Notes under the pieces: generated by a model
What the model was told of the DNA's origin: nothing
What the model saw: only the letters and a program-made list of their open reading frames with translations
Database searches by the model: none
In this document: positions 42,949-52,209 of the stretch, one piece after another
Numbering within the stretch: the stretch's first letter is position 1
How the letters are laid out: each line of letters starts with the position of its first letter
DNA from: CALARM01 sp040217695
Lineage (GTDB): Bacteria; Vulcanimicrobiota; SpSt-956; JAKJGF01
Length of the DNA: 64,000 bases
NCBI GenBank assembly: GCA_040217695.1
Contig: JBEHWO010000001.1
Coordinates: 1 to 64,000, forward strand
Direction of reading: 5' to 3'
Translations under genes and position numbers: made by a program

Positions 42949-44361
42949 ATGAATATTAATTCTATCAATATGAAACCGGTAACTACTGCAACTACTCAAA
43001 AAACTGCTTCTCAGGAAGTTTCTTCCGACAGTATTTCCCTTGGGAATACATCTCCTTCCGGCTTTATGAATAATTTAAACCATCTCAGACAACTATCTGA
43101 AACGGGAAAAATAGAAGGAACTTCTTCTGTCGGCTCAAAAGAATTCTGGGTAAATCAGGCTACTCATATGACTGATTTCTTCGCGAAGGTATCTAAAGAT
43201 GAAGTGGACGGAGGATTTTATACTCATATAGACAGCACAGGGAAAGTGTCCAATGAGAATGAAAAATTCCTTATGCCCACAAGCAGACAGATTTATTCCT
43301 ATGCTGCTACATATGAACTCACAGGCGATAAGAAATATCTGGACATGGCAAAACATGGCGTTGATTTCGTGCTCTCCCATCATATGAATAAAACAGATAA
43401 TGGCGAAGTTTTCTGGACTCAGAGAGTGGATAAAAAGGGCAATATACCTGAAGGTTCTTCTGAGGATAGCCTTGCAATAAACGAGCAGACCTATGGACTT
43501 ACAGGGTTGATTGCCTACTATAAAGCGACTAAAGACCCTGAAATACTTGAAGTCATAAAGGGAGGCCATAAATTCCTTACGGAACATTTTACAGATAAGG
43601 AAAAGGGCGGCTTTTTTGACAGTGTAAATAGCGGCACTTTCGAGGCAAATAAAACAAAGAGCTATAATTCTACAGTATATCCTGCCACATCTGCCCTTCT
43701 TGATATGGCTGAAATTGCCGAAGGAGACTGGAAAAAGGAAGTCATGGGTCAGTTAAAAGAACTGTCCGGTGATTTCATTAAATATTTCCCTGACCCCTCT
43801 ACAGGTTTTATTAAAGAAAATTTCACGTCAGACTGGAATGAAGACTGGCGGGGGTGGCAGAAACAGCCTGAAGGAACCATAGGAGTAACAGGCCATAATA
43901 CACAGGGAGCGCTCTTTCTGCTCCGTGCGGAAAGACTGCTCGCTAAAGAAGGACTTCTGACTGATGAAGAATCAAAAGCCTATAAAGATAGTGCGAAAAA
44001 TATTCTGGATTCTATTCTCGAAAAAGGCTATGATAAACAGAATGGCGGATGGTTTGATGTATTCGTCAGGGAAACCGGTAAGAACATGTGGCATACAAAT
44101 AAAGCGTTCTGGCAGCAGGAAGAAGGTTATCTTGCCACTCTTGCCATGTCTAAAATTGACGGAGATCCGAAATATAAAGAAGCTACCGATAAAACACTTC
44201 AGTTCTGGGATAAGTATTTTATGGACAGAGAGGTCGGGGGAGACAGGCAGACTGTGGCACAGGACGGCACTGCTCTGACGGACCCCAAAGGAGGCCCCGG
44301 GAAAAGTTCATATCATTCCGTTGAAATGGCAAAACTGGCTCTTGAAATAGGCAACTGGTAA
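42949..44361 (+). CDS. AGE-family (N-acylglucosamine 2-epimerase-like) protein with disordered N-terminus
   Basis: 470 aa from ATG 42949 (AGGAGG eight bases upstream); earlier in-frame codons read heptad DNA. Residues about 75-470 form an (alpha/alpha)6 barrel of the AGE superfamily (GGFYTHIDSTGKV, RQIYSYAATYELTGDKKYLDMA, GGFFDSV, NTQGALFLLRAERLL, NGGWFDVFV). The family epimerises or isomerises sugars. The N-terminal 70 residues are low-complexity Asn/Thr/Ser (MNINSINMKPVTTATTQ, SSDSISLG) and are not part of the enzyme. That resembles a secretion or targeting tail, as in its two neighbours. Confidence 0.83.
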   Translation: MNINSINMKPVTTATTQKTASQEVSSDSISLGNTSPSGFMNNLNHLRQLSETGKIEGTSSVGSKEFWVNQATHMTDFFAKVSKDEVDGGFYTHIDSTGKVSNENEKFLMPTSRQIYSYAATYELTGDKKYLDMAKHGVDFVLSHHMNKTDNGEVFWTQRVDKKGNIPEGSSEDSLAINEQTYGLTGLIAYYKATKDPEILEVIKGGHKFLTEHFTDKEKGGFFDSVNSGTFEANKTKSYNSTVYPATSALLDMAEIAEGDWKKEVMGQLKELSGDFIKYFPDPSTGFIKENFTSDWNEDWRGWQKQPEGTIGVTGHNTQGALFLLRAERLLAKEGLLTDEESKAYKDSAKNILDSILEKGYDKQNGGWFDVFVRETGKNMWHTNKAFWQQEEGYLATLAMSKIDGDPKYKEATDKTLQFWDKYFMDREVGGDRQTVAQDGTALTDPKGGPGKSSYHSVEMAKLALEIGNW

Positions 44362-44365
44362 GACT

Positions 44366-44395
44366 ATATAAGGGTGGCTCATGCCACCCTTATAT
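44366..44395. terminator. Bidirectional terminator hairpin
   Basis: Perfect 13-bp arms ATATAAGGGTGGC / GCCACCCTTATAT with loop TCAT, starting four bases after the AGE-like stop and overlapping the stop of the convergent repeat protein. Confidence 0.85.
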
Positions 44396-45793
44396 CTGTT
44401 TCTTCTGCATAAACCCGGCCCTGTTCGGAAGTCTTACCTCTGCAGACGCCGGTTGAGAAACAATCATACCTGATATATGAAGTATGTTTTTCGCCATAAT
44501 CCTCATTGGCTCATTAGAATTCTTATCTTCTTCCATATACCAGTCGTAAAGTTTCTGCATTTCTGAACCGCTGAAATTACCTGTCATAATTTCTTTCCAC
44601 ACAGACATAATTATCTTACCTGCTTCCCTGTTGATTTCCAATCCTTCCGGAGAAATAAGGGCCCCTGTGTCTGTCTGTAAGAGAGTATCTTCTGTTATGA
44701 CCGTCTGATTTGTGTCTGCAGAGATATTTTCAACTGACTGTAAAGGAGTATCTTCTGTTATAAGCGTCTGATTTGTGTCTGATGTTTCATTGCTTTGCCC
44801 GCTATCTGACTGAGAACTCCAGCTTTCTATCAGTTCTTTGGTTTTTCTATCAGGTATTCCAATATTTTGCCCGGTAATTGACGGAGGGAGCCAGGTTCCC
44901 GTCAGTTCTTTAGTTTTTCTGTCAGGTATTCCGGTGCTTTGCTTCATACCTGTAAGAAAGCTCCATGCCCCCATCAGTTCTTGAGCTTTTCTGACCGGAA
45001 TTCCTGTGCTCTGCCTGATACCTGACGGAGGTAACCAGTTTCCCGTCAGTTCGTTGGTTCTTCTGTCCGTAATTCCTGTGCTCTGCCTGATACCTGACTG
45101 AGAAGCCCGGATTTCCATCATTTCTTTGAATTTTCTGTCCGTAATTCCTGTGTTTTGCTCATCCTCTGACGGAAGTTCCCACGTTCCTGCCAATTTTTTA
45201 GTTTTCCCGTCCAGTATTCCTGTGTTTTGCTCACCCTCTGACGCAAAATCCACAGTTCCTATCGGTTCTTTAGTTTTCTCGTCTCCAATCCCGGCACTCT
45301 GCTCGTCCTCTGACGGAAGTTCCCATGTTCCTGTAAGTTTTTTAGTTTTTCCGTCCGCTATTCCTGTGCTTTGCTCACCTGCAGACAGAGAATCCCGGCT
45401 TTCTGCCTGTTCTTTATCTAATCCATCCGATGTTTCGCCGCTCTGTTCATCTTCTGACGGAGCAATCTGTGTGGTCACTTCGTCTGAAAAGGCAGAAGCA
45501 AACATTCCCTCTGTGCTATCTGCAAATGCTTCAGATTGACTATTTCCCCATATGTCCCAGGCAGTATTTGCTTCCGTATCCGGTGTATCTGTAAACAGAC
45601 TGTAATCTTCAGCAGTGCGATTTGCATCAACACTATTCTGCAGTTCACCGGAACCGGTTTTTGCCGGCTTTACATTTGAAATTGCATCTGGCGATACCGG
45701 GACGGAGTCGGTATTATTTCCGTTGAGATTATTGTTAAATAAGTTATTCATATAGTTATTAAGTTTTCGTAACGCGTTAACCCTGTCCATCAC
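44390..45793 (-). CDS. Acidic tandem-repeat protein with 24-residue units
   Basis: Up to 467 aa. The middle (about residues 140-340) is about nine units of near 24 residues, core STGIxDxKTKELTGTWxxPS. Two related TNQTxITEDTxLQ units follow, then a helical C-terminal domain (about 375-467, KIIMSVWKEIMTGNFSGSEMQKLYDWYMEE). No family recognised. The start is uncertain: the first 14 codons (from 45793) lie in heptad DNA; Met15 (45751, MNNLFNNNLNGNN) may be the ancestral start, but neither has a strong Shine-Dalgarno. The Asn-rich start resembles the neighbours. Possibly secreted or surface-exposed. Confidence 0.7.
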   Translation of the reverse strand: MMDRVNALRKLNNYMNNLFNNNLNGNNTDSVPVSPDAISNVKPAKTGSGELQNSVDANRTAEDYSLFTDTPDTEANTAWDIWGNSQSEAFADSTEGMFASAFSDEVTTQIAPSEDEQSGETSDGLDKEQAESRDSLSAGEQSTGIADGKTKKLTGTWELPSEDEQSAGIGDEKTKEPIGTVDFASEGEQNTGILDGKTKKLAGTWELPSEDEQNTGITDRKFKEMMEIRASQSGIRQSTGITDRRTNELTGNWLPPSGIRQSTGIPVRKAQELMGAWSFLTGMKQSTGIPDRKTKELTGTWLPPSITGQNIGIPDRKTKELIESWSSQSDSGQSNETSDTNQTLITEDTPLQSVENISADTNQTVITEDTLLQTDTGALISPEGLEINREAGKIIMSVWKEIMTGNFSGSEMQKLYDWYMEEDKNSNEPMRIMAKNILHISGMIVSQPASAEVRLPNRAGFMQKKQI

Positions 45794-45820
45794 CCGTTAT
45801 GCTTTACCCATTACGAGTTA
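45767..45820. repeat. Heptad array overlapping the 5' end of the repeat-protein gene
   Basis: CGTAACGCGTTAA, CATCACCCGTTATG, CATTACG units. They lie across the start region of the 44390-45793 gene, the only place in the window where an array appears to enter a gene's translation start. Confidence 0.65.
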
Positions 45821-46033
45821 AAATTCAAATTCTTAATCACACCTTTATTTTATCATATTTTTCAACTATTTTAAACAGGTTTAGTTATTCTTTACTATAT
45901 AGAATCTCTGAAAAGGTTTTTTTTATTATTCAGTGAATTTTTAATTTTATATAGCCGATAATATATAAAAGTAAAAACTCTCGGAATAAATTACTTTCAG
46001 ACTGAACTGGTATTTTGGCCGGTATCATTTCCA

Positions 46034-46097
46034 TTGCTGAAGTTGATAGCCAGATGGTATAATCCTCGCGTCACGCGTCACGCGTCACGCGTCACGA
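46034..46097 (+). promoter_or_regulatory. Promoter of the chemosensory operon immediately followed by a heptad array
   Basis: TTGCTG and TATAAT (46058-46063) with an 18-base spacer. The array (CTCGCGTCACG x4, 46064-46097) begins at the next base, so transcription should start within it. The first gene follows at 46120. Confidence 0.7.
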
Positions 46098-46119
46098 CAA
46101 TATTAAAGAGGAGAATTTT

Positions 46120-47415
46120 ATGAATAAAGACATCAACATTTTAATAGCAGAAGACAGTCTTACCCAGGCCGTAAAGCTTCAATTCATATTGCAAAAAAAC
46201 GGATATAAAGTTTCTCTCGCCAGAAACGGAAGAGAAGCGCTGGAAAAAGTCAGAGAAGAAAAACCTGATATACTTGTTACTGATATCGTTATGCCTGAAA
46301 TGGACGGTTATGAGTTATGCAGGCATATAAAATTTGATGAAACTCTAAAAAATACACCTGTTATACTCCTGACAACCCTTTCAGATCCGAAGGATATTAT
46401 AAGAGGCCTTGAAGCCAGGGCAGATGCCTTTATCACAAAACCTTACAGAGAAGAATTTCTTCTTTCCCGTGTCAATTACATAATGGTTAACAGGGATTTA
46501 AGAAAAACATTACCTGAACGGGATCTTGTAATTTCATTTATGGACAGGCAATATGTCATCAGTTCAGACAGGCTTCAGATAGTAGATTTGCTCCTTTCTA
46601 CCTATGAAAATGCTATTAACAAAAATCAGGAACTGGAAGAAGCAAACAGAGAACTTATAAAGACAAAGAGTGAACTGGAAGATAGAAATAAAGAACTTCA
46701 GAACTTAAACGAAGAGAAAAATCGTCTCCTTGGTATGGCTGCCCATGATTTGAGGAATCCTATCGGCGCAATACTCAGTTACAGTGAGTTTTTGCTGGAA
46801 GAAGATAAAATCAGGGAAGATGAAACGTATGTGGATTTTGTAGGAACTATCAAACAGACAAGTGAATTTCTGCTTCATATGGTAAATGAACTGCTTGATA
46901 TTTCCATAATTGAATCGGGAAATTTGAAACTGACTCTCACCAGGGCAGATTTTATAGGATTTGTAAAACATAATATTGCTATAAATAATATTCTGTCAGA
47001 AAAAAAAGGTATTAATATAATATTCAATTATGATAGTAATATTCCCCATGTAAAAATAGATGTTCATAAAATGGAACAGGTTTTTAATAATTTAATCAGT
47101 AATGCAGTAAAATTCTCTTATCCTGGAAGTAAAGTCGAGATTTCAATCACGAATAATACAGATGAACTTGTGATTTCTGTAAAAGATGAAGGTAAAGGCA
47201 TTCCTGAAAGAGAATTTTCAAGACTATTTAAACCGTTCAGCAGAACAAGTGTTCAGGCTACAGGAGATGAATCAAGCACCGGCCTGGGACTTGCCATTGT
47301 CAAAAAAATAGTGGAAGGACATGGAGGTAAAATATGGGTTGAAAGTATTGTAGATAAAGGTTCAACCTTTTATTTTTCCCTTCCTCTTATCAGTGATGTT
47401 TGTGGAAGCATGTAG
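46120..47415 (+). CDS. Receiver - histidine kinase (cytosolic), chemosensory operon
   Basis: 431 aa. N-terminal receiver (Asp55 in ILVTDIVMPEMDG), coiled-coil linker (about 160-200), HisKA with His209 in GMAAHDLRNPIGA, and HATPase_c (NLISNAVKFSYPG, DEGKGIPEREFSRLFKPF, STGLGLAIVKKIVEGHGG). No membrane segments, so its input is probably the receiver, phosphorylated by CheA or another kinase. It is the first gene of a compact plus-strand operon and overlaps the CheW gene by about 20 bases. AGAGGAG precedes the ATG. Confidence 0.9.
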   Translation: MNKDINILIAEDSLTQAVKLQFILQKNGYKVSLARNGREALEKVREEKPDILVTDIVMPEMDGYELCRHIKFDETLKNTPVILLTTLSDPKDIIRGLEARADAFITKPYREEFLLSRVNYIMVNRDLRKTLPERDLVISFMDRQYVISSDRLQIVDLLLSTYENAINKNQELEEANRELIKTKSELEDRNKELQNLNEEKNRLLGMAAHDLRNPIGAILSYSEFLLEEDKIREDETYVDFVGTIKQTSEFLLHMVNELLDISIIESGNLKLTLTRADFIGFVKHNIAINNILSEKKGINIIFNYDSNIPHVKIDVHKMEQVFNNLISNAVKFSYPGSKVEISITNNTDELVISVKDEGKGIPEREFSRLFKPFSRTSVQATGDESSTGLGLAIVKKIVEGHGGKIWVESIVDKGSTFYFSLPLISDVCGSM

Positions 47416-47908
47416 CAATAAGTCCAATCATTATCTTATATTTATCCTTGAAAAAGAAAAATATGCCATCTCTGTATCGGCAGTGGAAAGAATATGCTCT
47501 GTCGTAAATATTACGCCTCTGCCGGAAGGACCTGACATATTGCAGGGTATTATTAAAATGAAAAACCTTATTGTTCCTGTTATAAATGTGCGTAAAAGAC
47601 TCGGTATACCTGACAGGGAAGCGGAGTTGAGTGATCACATGATAATTGTCAGAACAGAGAAACTTACTCTGGCTCTGCTTGTAGATGAAGTTACGGGACT
47701 TATAGAACTGGATATTACAGACATAGAAAAAAAAGATAATATTTTCCCCGGTCTGAAATATATTGAAGGAGTTATAAAATCGTCGCCCGGTATAATAATA
47801 GTGCATAACCCTGACGAGTTTCTGTCTCCTGAAGAGGAAGAAAAGCTTGCCACGGTAACAGGAGAAAAAAATGAATATTTCAGAAGATCTTCTCAAAAGG
47901 TTGAGTAA
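47396..47908 (+). CDS. cheW: CheW-like coupling protein 1
   Basis: About 170 aa; GTG 47393 and ATG 47396 are adjacent possible starts inside the end of the kinase gene. CheW fold: YLIFILEKEKYAISVSAVERICSV, ITPLPEGPDILQGIIKMKNLIVPVINVRKRLG, LALLVDEVTG. It links receptors to CheA. The C-terminus is extended with a charged tail. The gene overlaps the following cheR by 38 bases. A second CheW is encoded at 49415, so the two may serve different receptors or CheA contacts. Confidence 0.9.
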   Translation: MFVEACSNKSNHYLIFILEKEKYAISVSAVERICSVVNITPLPEGPDILQGIIKMKNLIVPVINVRKRLGIPDREAELSDHMIIVRTEKLTLALLVDEVTGLIELDITDIEKKDNIFPGLKYIEGVIKSSPGIIIVHNPDEFLSPEEEEKLATVTGEKNEYFRRSSQKVE

Positions 47909-49409
47909 GCTGATACATAAAAAAACCGGCCTTTATTTTCCTGAGAACAAATGGAATGATCTGGAAAGAGCAGTTATTTCATATGCAGAAACTGTTAACG
48001 TCAGAGAGCCGGAATTATGTATAGACTCATTGCTGTCATCCCATGGAAAAAATTTGAATATACTGGTGGAAAAGCTTACTGTAGGAGAAACTTATTTCTT
48101 ACGGGATATGAACTTATTCCGGCTGTTAGAAGAAAAACTTTTACCGCCCCTTCTGCATCTCAGAGAGAATAGCGGGAAATATTTAAGGATATGGAGTGCA
48201 GGATGCAGTACAGGTGAAGAACCTTATTCCATAGCAATAGTAATTAACAGACTGATGCCTGATATGAGCTCATGGAAATTGAATATTACAGGAACTGATA
48301 TTAACAATAGCTCCCTTGAAAAAGCCAGAAGTGGCCTTTATAAAGAATGGTCATTTCGGGAAACACCTCTATGGTTTAAAGAAAAATATTTTGAGAAAAT
48401 AGATAAACATACCTTTTCCATAAGAAGTGACATAAAAAAAACCGTTACTTTTTCCTGTTTCAATCTGGCAGAAGATATTTATTCCGGACTGTTGCATAAT
48501 ATGGATATAATCTTCTGCCGTAATGTGCTTATGTATTTTTCTTCCGATATAAGGGGAAAAATTATCAGCCGTTTTTATGACTCTCTTTCCGACGGAGGGT
48601 GGTTTATTATAAGCCCGTCCGAATCTTCCTGTCTTGACGGTTCAAAATTTATTCCCGTCCATTTTCCCGGTGCCATATTATATAAAAAAGATAGAAATAA
48701 TAAATTTTTTTATATGGCTGATAAAACAGACACATGGGAATTACATATGCCCCATGATTATATCCTTCCCTTTGAAGAAATTAAATCAGAAGCTTTTGTA
48801 GACCTGACCGGATTAAAACAGGTTGAAGAAGAGGCATGTCATGATATGACATCCTGTTATATGCCGGCAGGTTCTCTCTCTGTAACGGTTAAAGAGGAAA
48901 CAGAGCAGGATATGACAGAATATGAATCAGCATTAAAACTTTACGACCTGGGGCATTACAGAGAGGCTTCACAGAAACTGGAAGATTTTTTTAATAAAGG
49001 TCATATATCATCATCTCATACGGACGGTATGATAATTCTGGCAAAATCCTACGGCAATCAACATAATTATTCTCCTGCAGAACAGTGGTGTAAAAAAGCA
49101 ATAGAATATAAAAAGACAGACAGATATTATTACTATCTCCTTTCTACTATACTGCAGGAACAAAATAAGATTGATGAAGCCATTACATCACTTAAAAAAG
49201 CCATATATCTTGACGAAAATTTTATTATTCCTTATTTTTTACTGGGAAGTCTCTATGTGAAACAGGGAAAAACTAAAGAAGCAGAAAAACAGTTCAAAAA
49301 TACTCTTTCTATGCTGGATAATCTGAAAGAAGATGCAATTTTATATGATTCCGACGGGATGACAGCAGGAAGATTGAAAGAAATTGTTAAAATCATGACA
49401 GGGAAATAA
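47871..49409 (+). CDS. cheR: CheR methyltransferase with C-terminal TPR
   Basis: 512 aa. The CheR domain (about 1-275) has ETYFLRDMNLF, the SAM site IWSAGCSTGEEPYSIAI, GTDINNSSLEKA and FCRNVLMYF. A linker and TPRs follow (about 355-500, YYYLLSTILQEQNKIDEAITSLKKAIYLDENF). It methylates Glu residues of the chemoreceptor. CheR-TPR fusions are typical of alternative (Frz-like or pilus-type) chemosensory systems. Start ATG with ACAGGAG, inside the CheW gene. Confidence 0.92.
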   Translation: MNISEDLLKRLSKLIHKKTGLYFPENKWNDLERAVISYAETVNVREPELCIDSLLSSHGKNLNILVEKLTVGETYFLRDMNLFRLLEEKLLPPLLHLRENSGKYLRIWSAGCSTGEEPYSIAIVINRLMPDMSSWKLNITGTDINNSSLEKARSGLYKEWSFRETPLWFKEKYFEKIDKHTFSIRSDIKKTVTFSCFNLAEDIYSGLLHNMDIIFCRNVLMYFSSDIRGKIISRFYDSLSDGGWFIISPSESSCLDGSKFIPVHFPGAILYKKDRNNKFFYMADKTDTWELHMPHDYILPFEEIKSEAFVDLTGLKQVEEEACHDMTSCYMPAGSLSVTVKEETEQDMTEYESALKLYDLGHYREASQKLEDFFNKGHISSSHTDGMIILAKSYGNQHNYSPAEQWCKKAIEYKKTDRYYYYLLSTILQEQNKIDEAITSLKKAIYLDENFIIPYFLLGSLYVKQGKTKEAEKQFKNTLSMLDNLKEDAILYDSDGMTAGRLKEIVKIMTGK

Positions 49410-49414
49410 GTTAT

Positions 49415-49996
49415 ATGAAAGAAAAAAATTATAAATATTACAGAAAAATGGACTATGAAACAGGAGAATTTATCCTTACAGAGGAAGAGAAAAAGGATAT
49501 TTTAATAAAGAGAGCGGAAATGCTTGCCAGGGATATTTCTGCTGAAAGTGAGGGAGAAAGGACTCAAATCGTGGAATTTATACTTGCCGGTGAAAGATAT
49601 GGTATTGAAGCCATATATGTAAGAGAAATTTTCCCACTGAAAGACCTTACTCCCATACCGTGTACACCGTCTTTTATAACAGGTGTTATAAATGTTCGCC
49701 ACGAGATAGTGTCAGTAATGGATATAAAAAAATTTTTCAATCTTCCTGAATGTGGTATAACAGAATTGAATAAAGTTATTATTCTGAAAACAGATGATAT
49801 GGAGGTCGGTATTCTCGCAGATTCCATAACAGGTGTTACCTGTGTAGATATTGACGGGTTGCAGACATTTCTTCCAGGTCTCACAGACATAGGAGCAGAA
49901 TATTTAAAGGGTATTGCAGAAGGGCCTTTAATAATCCTTGACGGAGAGAAAATACTTTCAGATAAAAAACTTATAGTTTCTGAAGAAGTAGAATGA
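49415..49996 (+). CDS. cheW: CheW-like coupling protein 2
   Basis: 193 aa. It has an N-terminal charged extension (about 1-50), then a CheW domain: TQIVEFILAGERYGIEAIYVREIFPLKDLTPIPCTPSFITGVINVRHEIVSVMDIKKFF, MEVGILADSITGV. It begins six bases after cheR. It precedes the receptor gene but is separated from it by a leader-type heptad element (50014-50122), which could partly uncouple expression. Confidence 0.9.
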   Translation: MKEKNYKYYRKMDYETGEFILTEEEKKDILIKRAEMLARDISAESEGERTQIVEFILAGERYGIEAIYVREIFPLKDLTPIPCTPSFITGVINVRHEIVSVMDIKKFFNLPECGITELNKVIILKTDDMEVGILADSITGVTCVDIDGLQTFLPGLTDIGAEYLKGIAEGPLIILDGEKILSDKKLIVSEEVE

Positions 49997-50013
49997 ATAT
50001 TTGGGAAATAGTC

Positions 50014-50122
50014 AGTTTCATAATTATCTATAAATAATGATTTCGTAAAGCGTGATGTGTAAATCGTGATGCGCCGGGATTAAACCCGTCACGCGTTACG
50101 TGTTACCCGTTACGACAACTTG
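50014..50122. repeat. Leader-type palindromic heptad element, copy 3
   Basis: Ends CAGTTTCATAATTATC and ACAACTTGAGAATG flank CGTAAAG/CGTGATG units, GGGATTAAACCC and a CGTCACG/CGTTACG array. It sits inside the chemosensory operon, 40 bases before the receptor gene's start. Confidence 0.72.
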
Positions 50123-50161
50123 AGAATGTACAGAAATTTGCATGTTTAAGGAGTAAAATAT

Positions 50162-52186
50162 ATGAATTTTATCAAGAAAAATCTTATGATTAAATTAATG
50201 TTAGCTTTTTTTATTTTTTCCTCTGTCACTGTTATTGCTATCTGTTATATGAGCTATATTCGCAGCAGTTCTTCCATGGAAAGAATAATATATATAAAAC
50301 TTTCAGGTAGCATGTCCCACAAGAAAATTATAATTACCAGGTATTTCCAGTCAATAATTAATGCATCTCTTTATTTAAGTTCCCGTGACGGTGTTTCGGT
50401 AATGAATTCATTTATAGCCTGTTATAAAAAAGAAGGAACGTCGGCATTAGATATAAATACAGAAGCTTATAAATCACTATGTGCTAAAACAGACGCATCT
50501 TTCAAGGACATAGAGAGTATTTATAAAGATTTTAAAGATATATTGTTTATCTGTTCCGACCATGGACATGTTCTTTATTCCTTAAGGAAAGGTAAAGAAG
50601 TCGGGACAGATCTGGTGACAGGGCCTTATAGAGACAGTGCACTGGGAAATTTATGGATGAAGGTAATGAAAGAAAAGAAAGTTTCCATGTGTGATTACTC
50701 TTATTATGAACCGGCGGGAGACATAGTTTATTTTATAGGAACTCCTGTTTTAAATGACAGAAATGAAATCTGCGGTGTAATAGCAATAAGGTTGAGTCCT
50801 GAAGATATTAATAATATACTCAAAGTCAATATAGGGGTCGGAAAAACTGAAGAAACTTATATTGCAGGTAAAGATTTACTGGCCCGTTCCAATCTTATCA
50901 GTAACCCCTCTGCAATATTAAAGCAGAAGATCGATACGGAAGCAGTAAATCGTGCTTTTAATAACGAAGAGGGCAGTGCAATAATATTTGACTACCGTAA
51001 TAAAAAGGTGTTGAGTAGTTACGCTCCTATGGAATTAAAGGAGACAACAGGACTGGACATTAACTGGGTTATTATCAGTGAAGTTGATATGTCGGAAGCT
51101 ATGGCTCCTATTATGGAACTGGAATATGATTTGCTGAAAGTCGGATTTATTGCTCTCCTTTTATCACTTTTGATATCTTATATTATAGCAAAACGTATTA
51201 CTTCACCTATAAGAAAAATTTCTCAGGAAGCTGTCAGGGTAGGAGCAGGCGATCTGACTGCCACCATTACATGTGATGACAGAACTGATGAAATAGGTGT
51301 TATGACTATGGAGTTTAAAAAAATGGTGGAGAACCTTCGAAAACAGACAGGGGAAATTATAGAAGGAACTACTGTTCTCTCTACAGCAGTAACTGAAATA
51401 TCCACTGCTATAGCGGAACTTTCAACTACTGCTACGGAAACAGCTGCCTCTATAAGTGAAACGACTACAACTATAGAGGAAGTGAGACAGACATCAGAAC
51501 TTTCCAGTCAGAAGGCGAAGCAGTTATCTGCAAATGCCCAGAAAACGGTAGCTATATCACAACTCGGGAAAAAATCTACGGAAGATACAATAGAAGAAAT
51601 AAAAAAGATAAAGGAACAGATGGAGTCCATTGCGGAAACTATTATAAAACTCAGTGAACAGAGTCAGTCCATAGGAGAAATAATAGCTACCGTAAATGAT
51701 CTCGCAGAACAGTCAAATATTCTTGCAGTCAATGCAGCTATTGAAGCAGTAAAGGCAGGAGAAGCGGGTAAAGGTTTTACTGTTGTGGCACAGGAAGTGA
51801 AGAGTCTTGCAGAGCAATCTAAAGCTGCAACATCTCAGATAAGGCATATCTTAAATGATATACAGAAAGCTACAACAGCAGCAGTAATGGCTGCAGAGCA
51901 GGGAAATAAAGCAGTGGAGCAGGGAGTAAAACAATCAGCCCAGGCAGGAGAAGCTATTGTAACCCTTACAAAAGGTGTTGTAGAAGCAGCACAGAGTTCA
52001 ATCCAGATTGAAGCTTCAAGCAATCAGCAGATGGCAGGTATAGATCAGGTCAATATAGCAATGAAAAATATCAAACAGGCAAGCATACATAATGTAGAGA
52101 GTGCAAGACAGCTTGAAGATGCCGTAAAATCAATAGGAGACTTATGGGAAAAATTGAAAAATATTGTAAAAATTTATAAAGTATAA
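50162..52186 (+). CDS. Methyl-accepting chemotaxis protein
   Basis: 674 aa. TM1 at about 9-28, a Cache-like periplasmic sensor (about 35-310), TM2 at about 320-342, HAMP (KRITSPIRKISQEAVRVGAGDLTATI), and a cytoplasmic signalling helix bundle. The bundle's tip is LAEQSNILAVNAAIEAVKAGEAGKGFTVVAQEVKSLAEQS. No C-terminal pentapeptide for CheR/CheB tethering is present. The ligand is unknown. AAGGAG precedes the ATG. It is the only receptor in the operon and presumably the cognate input of the CheA at 52210. Confidence 0.92.
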   Translation: MNFIKKNLMIKLMLAFFIFSSVTVIAICYMSYIRSSSSMERIIYIKLSGSMSHKKIIITRYFQSIINASLYLSSRDGVSVMNSFIACYKKEGTSALDINTEAYKSLCAKTDASFKDIESIYKDFKDILFICSDHGHVLYSLRKGKEVGTDLVTGPYRDSALGNLWMKVMKEKKVSMCDYSYYEPAGDIVYFIGTPVLNDRNEICGVIAIRLSPEDINNILKVNIGVGKTEETYIAGKDLLARSNLISNPSAILKQKIDTEAVNRAFNNEEGSAIIFDYRNKKVLSSYAPMELKETTGLDINWVIISEVDMSEAMAPIMELEYDLLKVGFIALLLSLLISYIIAKRITSPIRKISQEAVRVGAGDLTATITCDDRTDEIGVMTMEFKKMVENLRKQTGEIIEGTTVLSTAVTEISTAIAELSTTATETAASISETTTTIEEVRQTSELSSQKAKQLSANAQKTVAISQLGKKSTEDTIEEIKKIKEQMESIAETIIKLSEQSQSIGEIIATVNDLAEQSNILAVNAAIEAVKAGEAGKGFTVVAQEVKSLAEQSKAATSQIRHILNDIQKATTAAVMAAEQGNKAVEQGVKQSAQAGEAIVTLTKGVVEAAQSSIQIEASSNQQMAGIDQVNIAMKNIKQASIHNVESARQLEDAVKSIGDLWEKLKNIVKIYKV

Positions 52187-52209
52187 GAAGTGAAACCTGA
52201 ATACTGATT

